A stretch of 18,915 bases of DNA from Actinomycetota bacterium (GTDB taxonomy: Bacteria; Actinomycetota; Acidimicrobiia; Acidimicrobiales; Microtrichaceae): positions 1 to 18,915 of the forward strand of contig SXMI01000238.1 in the NCBI GenBank assembly GCA_005777415.1, given 5' to 3'. Below are positions 13,271-18,915 of the stretch, piece after piece; positions within the stretch are counted from its first letter, which is position 1, and each line of letters begins with the position of its first letter. The notes under the pieces are model-generated. The model was given only the letters and a program-made list of their open reading frames with translations. It had not been told where the DNA came from and searched no databases. A program made the position numbers and the translations under genes.

Positions 13271-14950
13271 TCAGCGGGGCTGCGTGGTGGTCGTCGTGGT
13301 GGGTTTCTTGTCCTTTTCGCACTCGTAGTAGGCGCTGAAGGTGTCGTTCTCGACCCGCCCGTCCAGCCAGGTGCGCTGCCGCTCGGTGGCCACGGAGCCA
13401 CAGCCGGTCGTCTGGCTCTGGCTGACCTGACGTCCGGAGACGAACGGCGTCGAGTAGAGCTTCACGGTGATGGAGGAATCGGTGTAGGTGGGCCAGATGA
13501 CGACCCCGTACGGCGTGGTGTTCGTGATCTTGAGGTCGACCCCCGGGTAGGCGAGCGTCGCCTCACGCCCGTAGGGGTAGCGGCTGATGTACTTCGTGTG
13601 CGACATGTAGTCGGGGATCTCGAGTCCACCGAAGAAGGCGGCGTTGAACAGCGTCGTGGCGAACTGGCTGACGCCGCCGCCGACGTCCTCCTTGAACTCG
13701 CCGTCGTAGATCACGGGCGCATCGACGTAGCCCTTGGCCCGGGTGCGTTCGCCGACGGTGTCGTTCACCGAGAAGGTGGCGCCCGGCGGGATCAGGACGC
13801 CCCGCAGGGCGTCGGCGATGAGGTGGATGTTCTTGACCCTCGGCTGGCCGGCGGGGTGGTTCGTGGTGAACTCGCCGACGACCTCCCGCACGCCGAGGGT
13901 GTTGGCCCACTCGACGCCCTGGGCGGCGGTGACGGTCGTGGTGGGCAGCGTGACCTCTCGCTGTCCGGCGAGGAGCGCCTGCACGATGAGGTCGGGTGCC
14001 TCCGGGGCGCAGCACACGACGGCGTCGCTGCCGGGCACGGGGACCGGGAGGCCGGAGTCCACGGTGAAGCGGACGCCGGTCGGATTGGAGCGGTTGGTCG
14101 GCACCTCGTCGGCGAGCACGTTCGCGACCAGGGCGGAGTCGAGCGTCAGCCGCAGCGGTGCACCCGGGCCGTCGTCTGCGACCACGACGGCGGGACGGAA
14201 CTCCGAGGCGTCGACGGTCACCCGCTCGTCACCGACGACGAGCGTGACCTCGCCCTGGGTGATCGCGTTGGCCTGGTCGACGATGGCCTGGACCTCCTGG
14301 TCGGTCCTGACCGGCAGCAGGGTCGCCCGCTCGACGTCGACCGCGACCGGCTCGCCGACCCGATCGAGCGTGAGCGGCAGCGACTGCACCACCGAGTTCA
14401 TGGAGATCTCGCGGCCCGGCCGCCCGGGCACCAGCACCACGTCACCCGGATTGATCTGGACGGTCGGCTCGGTGGCGGGGACCCGTTCCTCGCCCTCGAG
14501 CACGCCGATCGTCTCGCCGAGCACGGCCACGTCGACCGACAGGATCACCGGGTACTCGCGGTCGGTGAACATCGAGGCCAGCCAACGCAGCGGCGGGGTG
14601 GGGAGGGGGTCACGTCGACCGACGTCCCACACCTCCTCCACGGTGGCGTCCACGTCGACGGTGAGCCCGGCCGCGCCGAAGGTCGTCTCACGGTGGAGCT
14701 CGGCGGCGTCGATCGTCAGGGCCGTGGGGGGCAGTTCGGCGGCGAGCTGCTCGACGGCTGTGCGGAGCTCGTCGCGATCCATGCCGCCGACCGGAACTCC
14801 GGCCAGGGCGACGTTCCGGGCGACGGTGTCGCCGGCGGCCCAGGTGTCGACAGCCCAGACGCCCGCCACGAGCCCCACCACGATGAGGGGCGCGGCGAGC
14901 AGGCAGAGGAGCACCTTCCGGGGCGTCGACACAGGGAAAATGTGGCACAT
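13271..14950 (-). CDS. VanW-family cell-envelope protein with peptidoglycan-binding-like domain
   Basis: Up to 559 residues. A basic start and one hydrophobic segment (APLIVVGLVAGVWAV) form a signal anchor or signal peptide, so most of the protein lies outside the membrane. The middle (about 60-345) carries repeats of the YoaR/PG_binding_4 type. The VanW domain (about 357-485) is clear: GEFTTNHPAGQPRVKNIHL, IPPGATFSVNDTVGERT, DVGGGVSQFATTLFNAAF and ITNTTPYGVVIW. The C-terminus ends in KKPTTTTTTQPR, an unusual Thr tail. VanW proteins occur beside vancomycin-resistance genes and in envelope loci; their biochemical role is not settled. ATG 14950 has no good ribosome binding site; GTG 14932 (start of STPRKVLL) is an equally good choice. 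Confidence 0.88.
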   Translation of the reverse strand: MCHIFPVSTPRKVLLCLLAAPLIVVGLVAGVWAVDTWAAGDTVARNVALAGVPVGGMDRDELRTAVEQLAAELPPTALTIDAAELHRETTFGAAGLTVDVDATVEEVWDVGRRDPLPTPPLRWLASMFTDREYPVILSVDVAVLGETIGVLEGEERVPATEPTVQINPGDVVLVPGRPGREISMNSVVQSLPLTLDRVGEPVAVDVERATLLPVRTDQEVQAIVDQANAITQGEVTLVVGDERVTVDASEFRPAVVVADDGPGAPLRLTLDSALVANVLADEVPTNRSNPTGVRFTVDSGLPVPVPGSDAVVCCAPEAPDLIVQALLAGQREVTLPTTTVTAAQGVEWANTLGVREVVGEFTTNHPAGQPRVKNIHLIADALRGVLIPPGATFSVNDTVGERTRAKGYVDAPVIYDGEFKEDVGGGVSQFATTLFNAAFFGGLEIPDYMSHTKYISRYPYGREATLAYPGVDLKITNTTPYGVVIWPTYTDSSITVKLYSTPFVSGRQVSQSQTTGCGSVATERQRTWLDGRVENDTFSAYYECEKDKKPTTTTTTQPR

Positions 14951-15112
14951 GGCGGGCCCCGGGTGGTGCCGCCTCCCGCTCGGTGGCCGGGCCGCTGCAG
15001 CGGGTCCCGTCGCCGGTCTGTCAGGATGCGGGTCCGCCGATCACTGCGGGGCGGTGGCGTCCACCGTCCGGAGGTTCGTCGCCCGCCCGGGCCGGACGGG
15101 TCGCCGTCGAGA

Positions 15113-15118
15113 GGAGTC
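15113..15118 (+). promoter_or_regulatory. Ribosome binding site deciding the MaoC start
   Basis: GAGGAG precedes GTG 15122 by only a few bases, fixing the start inside a reading frame that stays open far upstream opposite the VanW-family gene. The 14951-15121 gap shows no TANNNT box at leaderless distance; a promoter was not identified. Confidence 0.65.
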
Positions 15119-15121
15119 AAC

Positions 15122-15982
15122 GTGCCGATCAACCCCGATGCCGTCGGAACGACCAGCCAGCCGGTCGAGTCGTCGTGGACCTCGCGGGACGCCCTGCTCT
15201 ACGCCGTCGGTGTCGGCGCCGGCCAGGACCCGCTCGACCGGGGCGAGCTCCCGTTCGTGACCGAGAACTCGATCGACGTCGAGCAGCGGGCGCTCCCGAC
15301 GTTCGCCGTCGTGCTGCCCGACGTGACCGGGGTCTTCGGGTCGATCGGTTCGTTCAACCCCGCCATGCTCGTCCACGGCGAGGAGCGCATCGTCCTGCAC
15401 CGGGAGCTCCCGGTCGAGGGTGCGGTCACCACGACCGCAGAGATCACGGCGATCTGGGACAAGGGCAAGGGTGCGGTCGTCGAGATCACCAGTCGGTCCC
15501 TGGCCGCGGACGGCGGCGAGCCGCTGTTCGACGTCGTGATGTCGGCCTTCATCCGCGGTGAGGGTGGCTGGGGCGGGGAGCGCGGCCCGTCGGGCGGTGC
15601 CGCCTTCCCCGAGGGCCGGGAGCCGGACACACAGATCGACCTGCAGACCCGACCGGAGCAGGCGCTGGTCTACCGCCTGTCGGGCGACCGGAACCCGCTC
15701 CACTCGGACCCGGCTTTCGCGGCCTTCGCCGGGTTCGACCGGCCGATCCTCCACGGGTTGTGCACCTACGGGTTCTCGGGTCGGGCCCTGCTGCGTGGGC
15801 TCTGCGACGGGGACCCGGCCCGGTTGGCGTCCATGTCCGGCCGGTTCTCGTCGCCGGTGTTCCCGGGTGAGTCCCTCACCGTCCAGATCTGGCGCACGGC
15901 CTCCGACGAGGCCGTGTACCGGACCCTCGGCGCCGACGGCCGGGTCGTGATCGACGCCGGGACCGCGACCACCCGGGCCTGA
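15122..15982 (+). CDS. MaoC-type enoyl-CoA hydratase 2 (Hsd4B-like)
   Basis: A 286-residue double-hotdog hydratase that adds water to trans-2-enoyl-CoA to give the (3R)-hydroxyacyl-CoA. The second hotdog holds the hydratase-2 motif YRLSGDRNPLHSDP with catalytic Asp189 and His194, followed by RPILHGLCTYGFSGRALL. The first hotdog contains ITAIWDKGKGAVVEI and is degenerate, as usual. Length and segments (SWTSRDALLYAVGVGAG, RGEGGWGGERGPSG) closely match mycobacterial Hsd4B/ChsH3 and the hydratase domain of HSD17B4. Its product is the natural substrate of the SDR at 1498-2394, the other half of that eukaryotic fusion. GTG 15122 has a good ribosome binding site. The next gene starts 4 bp after its stop. 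Confidence 0.92.
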   Translation: MPINPDAVGTTSQPVESSWTSRDALLYAVGVGAGQDPLDRGELPFVTENSIDVEQRALPTFAVVLPDVTGVFGSIGSFNPAMLVHGEERIVLHRELPVEGAVTTTAEITAIWDKGKGAVVEITSRSLAADGGEPLFDVVMSAFIRGEGGWGGERGPSGGAAFPEGREPDTQIDLQTRPEQALVYRLSGDRNPLHSDPAFAAFAGFDRPILHGLCTYGFSGRALLRGLCDGDPARLASMSGRFSSPVFPGESLTVQIWRTASDEAVYRTLGADGRVVIDAGTATTRA

Positions 15983-15986
15983 ACCC

Positions 15987-16904
15987 GTGGCGGGGGCCCG
16001 GCCGCGTCACCTGCCCTTCACGGGCGATGGGTCCCGGCTGCGCATGGGGTTGCGGCCGCTCGACCTCGGGGACTGGCTCGAGGTCGACGAGGACCTCGGC
16101 GCCTTCCTGGACCACAAGGCCCACGTCCTCGAGACACGGCCCGGCGACGTGGTCGCGGTGGTCGACGATCCCGACGGGCGGGTGCGTCGAGCCGGCCAGG
16201 AGCTGCTCGATGTGCTCGTGCAGCACCTGGCGGAGTGCCATGCGACGACCCATCGCCGGCTGGGCGACGCCGTGGTGGTGGACGGCGGGCCTGAACCGGT
16301 TCCGGTCACGCCCGCAGCGCTGGACCGCGCCGGCATCCATCCGGTCGATGCGGCGGGGCGGCTGGTCGCCGAGGACTGGGCGGTCCAGCTCAGGCGATCG
16401 GAGGGCTGGACCCTCGATGCCGCCTCGATCTGTTCGCCGACCAGGTGGGTGCTGGCCGAGAAGCTGGGCCGCCCCATGGCGGCCGTCCACGAGCCGGTGG
16501 CCGGGTACGCGGAGCAGCTCGCAGCGCCGGTCGACCGGTTCTTCGACCGCCTGGAGGTCGACGCCCCGAGGTGGCGTCTGAACTGGAACCTCTCCGACGA
16601 CGACTCGCTCTACCAGCCGACCGGCAAGTACCGGACCGAGCCGGCCGACGACCTGTCGGCGGCCGACGTCCCCGATCGGATCTGGTTGCGGGTGGAGCGT
16701 CAGACGCTCAGGCGGCTCCCGTCGACGGGTGCGGTGGTGTTCGGGATCCGGGTCCACCAGGATCTGCTCGGACGTCTCGCCGGCCGACCCGAGGTCCTGG
16801 CCCGGTTGGCCGGCACCATCCGGTCCTTCCCGCCCGGGACCCTGGAGCACAAGAGCATGGGGGCCTTCGCACCCGCCGTGCTGGAGTGGATCGACCGGAT
16901 GTGA
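15987..16904 (+). CDS. DUF3445 haem-dependent oxidative N-demethylase-like protein
   Basis: A 305-residue protein of the DUF3445 family, whose characterised member is a haem-dependent oxidative N-demethylase with a PAS-like haem fold. The family opening LPFTGDGSRLRMGLRPLD (9-26) followed by WLEVDEDL, the core ICSPTRWVLAEKLGRP with VHEPV (about 148-172), WRLNWNL, and FGIRVHQDLL near the C-terminus all fit. The substrate here is unknown; a dimethylamine-like amine is only a family-based guess. The GTG start 15987 lies 4 bp after the MaoC stop, so the two are probably co-transcribed, an unexpected pairing with an acyl-CoA hydratase. A later ATG (16042) would cut off the conserved opening and is rejected. 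It converges on nucS with a single base between stop codons. Confidence 0.85.
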   Translation: MAGARPRHLPFTGDGSRLRMGLRPLDLGDWLEVDEDLGAFLDHKAHVLETRPGDVVAVVDDPDGRVRRAGQELLDVLVQHLAECHATTHRRLGDAVVVDGGPEPVPVTPAALDRAGIHPVDAAGRLVAEDWAVQLRRSEGWTLDAASICSPTRWVLAEKLGRPMAAVHEPVAGYAEQLAAPVDRFFDRLEVDAPRWRLNWNLSDDDSLYQPTGKYRTEPADDLSAADVPDRIWLRVERQTLRRLPSTGAVVFGIRVHQDLLGRLAGRPEVLARLAGTIRSFPPGTLEHKSMGAFAPAVLEWIDRM

Positions 16905-16905
16905 C

Positions 16906-17565
16906 TCAGAAGAGGCGCAACTCGTCGGACTCGATGCCGCGGAGAGCGTCGTAGTCCACCTCGACCCACCCGATCCCGCGGGACTCGGCGAGCACCCGGG
17001 CCTGCGGCTTGATGATCTGGGCCACGAAGATGCCCCGGATGCCCCGCAGCAACGGGTCCCGTTCCAGCCGGTCGAGGTACCGGGTCAGCTGTTCCACCCC
17101 GTCGATCTCACCCCGTCGCTTCACCTCCACCGCGACGGCGGTCCCGTCGGCGTCACGGCAGAGCAGGTCGACCGGGCCGATGTCCGTCGGGAACTCCCGT
17201 CGCACGAGCGTCAGCCCCGCCGCGATGGTGTCCGGGTGCTCGGCGAGCAGCGCTTGGAGGTGGGCCTCGACGCCGTCCTTCTCGAGGCCCGGATCGGGGC
17301 CGAACTCGTGGAGCTCGTCGGCCAGGATCTCGAGCAGGTCGATGGTGAGGCGCTCGCCCTTGGGGTTCGACACGACCCACCGCTCGCCCTCGTCGAGGAG
17401 CGTGTTGGGGGCGTTCATCCAGTTGAGCGGCTTGTAGGCGCCGCCGTCGGCGTGGATCGCCACGCAGCCGTCGGACTTCACCATGATGAGTCGGACCGCC
17501 TCGGCGAGGTGGGCGGCCAGCCGTCCCTCGTAGTCGACGGTGCAGCGGGCGACGACCAGACGCAC
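16906..17565 (-). CDS. nucS: NucS/EndoMS mismatch-specific endonuclease
   Basis: A 219-residue endonuclease that cleaves both strands at certain base mismatches and provides mismatch repair in most actinobacteria and some archaea that lack MutS-MutL. The N-terminal DNA-binding/dimerisation domain runs to about residue 95 (NWMNAPNTLL, KGERLTIDLLEIL). The RecB-like nuclease domain holds Asp133 (GPVDLLC), Glu147 and Lys149 (VEVKRR) and the EQLTRYL helix. The C-terminal LRLF matches the sliding-clamp-binding tail described for corynebacterial EndoMS. The start is GTG 17565, with TAGCGT 7 nt upstream; that box overlaps the stop codon of the DUF4395 gene. Length is normal and no key residue is missing. 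Confidence 0.95.
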   Translation of the reverse strand: MRLVVARCTVDYEGRLAAHLAEAVRLIMVKSDGCVAIHADGGAYKPLNWMNAPNTLLDEGERWVVSNPKGERLTIDLLEILADELHEFGPDPGLEKDGVEAHLQALLAEHPDTIAAGLTLVRREFPTDIGPVDLLCRDADGTAVAVEVKRRGEIDGVEQLTRYLDRLERDPLLRGIRGIFVAQIIKPQARVLAESRGIGWVEVDYDALRGIESDELRLF

Positions 17566-17572
17566 CCGCGAG

Positions 17573-17578
17573 ACGCTA
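17573..17578 (-). promoter_or_regulatory. -10 box of nucS overlapping the upstream stop codon
   Basis: TAGCGT on the minus strand is followed by seven bases (CTCGCGG) and GTG. Its TAG is also the stop codon of the DUF4395 gene. This predicts an internal leaderless nucS transcript besides any readthrough from the DUF4395 promoter. Confidence 0.55.
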
Positions 17579-18148
17579 GTGGGCGCCGCTCGTCGGGTCG
17601 CGCAGCTCGGGGATCCGACGGGAGATGTCGGCGCAGTCCTCGCAGATCTCGTCCGGGACGAGTCCGATCCGCATGAGCACGGCGAACGCCTTGCAGCCGA
17701 GGCAGAGCCCGAAGGCGGCCTCGAGGAACGCGGCCCCGGCGAGGGCGGCCACGACGATCCGGGCCGCCCCGGTCGAACCGAGCAGCCAGAGCAGCGACGC
17801 CGTGGTCGAGAAGGCGACCCCGATGGCCTGGGCGAAGCGCTTGGGTGGGCCGGGGACGAGCCGTTCGTGGGAGCGGAGTCGGGGGGCCACGACCCGGGTG
17901 GCGAACTGCCCGAGCGGGCTCAGGGTCGGTCCCGTCACGACGCGTGCCCAGAACCCGTAGGTCAGCGGGATCAGCACCCAGCCCCAGCCCGGGACGGCGA
18001 CGGCCAGGGCCATGAGGACGACGCCTGCGGCGACGGTCCGGGCGGCGACCTCGTTCACGGGATTGGGGAACGACACGAGCGACCGCAGGGGATGGCTGTC
18101 GCTGCTGGTCCCGTCGTCGGTGTCCGGTCCGGTCGAGGTTGCGCTCAC
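17576..18148 (-). CDS. DUF4395 membrane protein with two CxxC motifs
   Basis: A 190-residue integral membrane protein of the DUF4395 family. The family core starts at FPNPVNEVAARTVAAG and contains about four hydrophobic segments, with GPTLSPLGQFATRVVAPRL between the pairs. One CxxC (CLGC, in AFGLCLGCKAF) sits at the end of the last membrane segment; a second (CEDC) lies in the C-terminal tail PDEICEDCADISRR. Paired CxxC motifs suggest a redox or metal-binding role, and family members often sit near thioredoxin or sulfur-transfer genes; no such gene is in the window. The start is GTG 18148, with TAGGCT 6 nt upstream. The promoter is packed with inverted repeats, suggesting tight regulation. 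nucS follows 10 bp downstream. Confidence 0.85.
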   Translation of the reverse strand: MSATSTGPDTDDGTSSDSHPLRSLVSFPNPVNEVAARTVAAGVVLMALAVAVPGWGWVLIPLTYGFWARVVTGPTLSPLGQFATRVVAPRLRSHERLVPGPPKRFAQAIGVAFSTTASLLWLLGSTGAARIVVAALAGAAFLEAAFGLCLGCKAFAVLMRIGLVPDEICEDCADISRRIPELRDPTSGAH

Positions 18149-18154
18149 GTCGGC

Positions 18155-18188
18155 AGCCTAGGTCGGTAATCCCGACCAAACAAGTCGG
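18155..18188 (-). promoter_or_regulatory. DUF4395 promoter with embedded operator-like inverted repeats
   Basis: On the minus strand TTGTTT (18183-18178) is a -35 candidate and TAGGCT (18160-18155) a -10 box. The 17-bp spacer between them is exactly GGTCGGGATTACCGACC, a 6-bp inverted repeat with a 5-bp centre. The first GTCGGGA also pairs with TCCCGAC (18190-18184) across the -35 box with 7-bp arms. Transcription would start at or next to GTG 18148. Confidence 0.6.
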
Positions 18189-18190
18189 GA
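18170..18190. repeat. 7-bp inverted repeat around the DUF4395 -35 box
   Basis: TCCCGAC (18170-18176), 7-nt centre and GTCGGGA (18184-18190) are perfect arms, extended by TA on each side after one mismatch. It overlaps the spacer dyad at 18161-18177, so three related half-sites are stacked in 30 bp. It lies about 110 bp upstream of the divergent fasciclin gene and could affect both. Confidence 0.65.
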
Positions 18191-18247
18191 ATAGGGCTGT
18201 TCGGCAGTTGTGCCGGTCGCCACAGCGGCAGTGCCGTACCGGCTCCG

Positions 18248-18253
18248 TAGGTT
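18248..18253 (+). promoter_or_regulatory. Candidate -10 box for the fasciclin gene
   Basis: TAGGTT fits TANNNT and lies 48 bp before the ATG, predicting a leader of about 40 nt. The leader contains GGGAGGG (18292-18298), a good ribosome binding site. No clear -35 is visible. Confidence 0.4.
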
Positions 18254-18301
18254 CGACGGTGCCGGAGACGACGAACGGCTCCGACGATCCCGGGAGGGTC
18301 C

Positions 18302-18915
18302 ATGGTGCGTCGAATCAGCGTCCTCATCCCGATCGCCGTGGCGATCGCACTCGCGTGCAGTGGGTGCTCGGGAGACGGGTCCGCCGACGGCGGGTCCGCC
18401 GACACGACGGTCGCCACCGCCCAGTCGCCGACGGGTTCCGGCGCCGCAGCCCCCGGTCCGGACGGGGCGACCCCGGTGGTTCTCGAGTCGGGTGAGGCGA
18501 CGCCCATGGGGACGCCTCCCGAGGGCGACTCCGAGACGTACAACATCGCCCAGATCGCCGCGGGAACGGCGGCGACGCAGACGGTCACCCGGCTCGCCAT
18601 CCAGGCCGGCCTCGTCGGCACGCTGGCCACCGGCGGCCCGTTCACGGTCTTCGCCCCGTCCGACGAGGCCTTCGCCGCCGTCGACCCGGCGGCCCTCCGC
18701 TCCCTGTCGGCGGACCCGACGGCCCTCGCCGGGGTCCTGACCCTCCACGTCGTACCGGGCACCTACACCGCCGCCGACCTCCGCGCCGCGAACGGAACCA
18801 GCCTGACGACGGTGCAGGGAGGCGCACTGCGCGTCGAGGCGAAGGGTGACGCCATCTACGTCGGCGGCGCCAAGGTGGACCTCCCGGACGTGACCGCCTC
18901 GAACGGCGTGATCCA
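18302..18915 (+). CDS. Fasciclin (FAS1) domain lipoprotein, truncated by the window end
   Basis: The first 204 residues of a gene that runs off the window. A basic start (MVRR) and hydrophobic stretch (5-18) lead to Cys19 or Cys22, probably a lipid-attachment site, followed by a low-complexity Gly/Ala/Ser/Thr/Pro linker to about residue 78. A FAS1 domain follows: YNIAQIAAG, FTVFAPSDEAF (the first conserved box) and LHVVPGTYTAADL, and the window ends inside the second box at NGVI. FAS1 lipoproteins mediate adhesion or matrix interactions at the cell surface. ATG 18302 is well supported by the GGGAGGG site 3-4 nt upstream. It diverges from the DUF4395 gene across 153 bp. Confidence 0.9.
   Translation, partial: MVRRISVLIPIAVAIALACSGCSGDGSADGGSADTTVATAQSPTGSGAAAPGPDGATPVVLESGEATPMGTPPEGDSETYNIAQIAAGTAATQTVTRLAIQAGLVGTLATGGPFTVFAPSDEAFAAVDPAALRSLSADPTALAGVLTLHVVPGTYTAADLRAANGTSLTTVQGGALRVEAKGDAIYVGGAKVDLPDVTASNGVI

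Noticed and set aside
13598..15121. Long plus-strand open frame continuous with the MaoC gene
   Set aside because: It is opposite the VanW-family gene, shows no domain, and the MaoC family start with a ribosome binding site is at 15122.
1..18915. Mobile elements, CRISPR arrays, toxin-antitoxin or defence genes
   Set aside because: No transposase, integrase, repeat-spacer pattern or defence domain was seen. NucS is housekeeping mismatch repair in this phylum.

Overview
The window is high-GC DNA from a free-living actinobacterium, and several features point to the class Acidimicrobiia or a close relative. These are NucS-type mismatch repair, F420/LLM-type and WS/DGAT-type enzymes, beta-oxidation genes with mycobacterial-style relatives, and many genes that appear to be read from leaderless transcripts. 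Taxonomy is inferred from gene content and style only. I see no rRNA, tRNA, CRISPR array, IS element or phage gene. No stretch over 300 bases lacks a gene.

Layout. 1-84 is a gene tail with a 14-bp palindrome. 85-4205 (minus) holds an MFS exporter, a multifunctional-enzyme-type SDR and a FadD19-like acyl-CoA synthetase. Diverging from it, 4353-6854 (plus) holds an acyl-CoA dehydrogenase, then a 71-aa SH3-like small protein translationally coupled to an LLM-family oxidoreductase. 6934-9283 (minus) holds a secreted Thr-linker protein, a CrtZ-type carotenoid hydroxylase and a nitronate monooxygenase-like flavoprotein. 9323-10468 (plus) is a lipoprotein subtilase that shares a 39-bp divergent promoter region with the nitronate monooxygenase. 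10518-14950 (minus) holds a geranylgeranyl-reductase-family flavoprotein, a wax ester synthase/DGAT and a VanW-family envelope protein. 15122-16904 (plus) holds a MaoC-type hydratase and a DUF3445 haem-dependent N-demethylase-like protein. 16906-18148 (minus) holds nucS and a DUF4395 membrane protein. 18302-end (plus) is a truncated fasciclin lipoprotein.

How the genes fit together. The acyl-CoA synthetase, acyl-CoA dehydrogenase, hydratase-2 and SDR supply activation, dehydrogenation, hydration and hydroxyacyl oxidation: a nearly complete beta-oxidation round lacking only a thiolase. Their closest family resemblance is to steroid or branched-chain side-chain enzymes of mycobacteria (FadD19, Hsd4A, Hsd4B types). 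WS/DGAT (storage lipid) and the isoprenoid-modifying flavoprotein and CrtZ add a lipid theme. The exported proteins (subtilase, Thr-linker protein, VanW protein, fasciclin) form an envelope theme.

The most distinctive signals are regulatory. At least eight genes have a TANNNT box 6-8 nt before the start codon. The DUF4395 promoter has an inverted repeat that exactly fills its 17-bp -35/-10 spacer, overlapped by a second one around the -35. Two tandem 22-bp dyads lie between the SDR and MFS genes. I did not find a convincing wholly new multi-gene system. The best candidates for new biology are the DUF4395 promoter and the coupled 71-aa/LLM gene pair.
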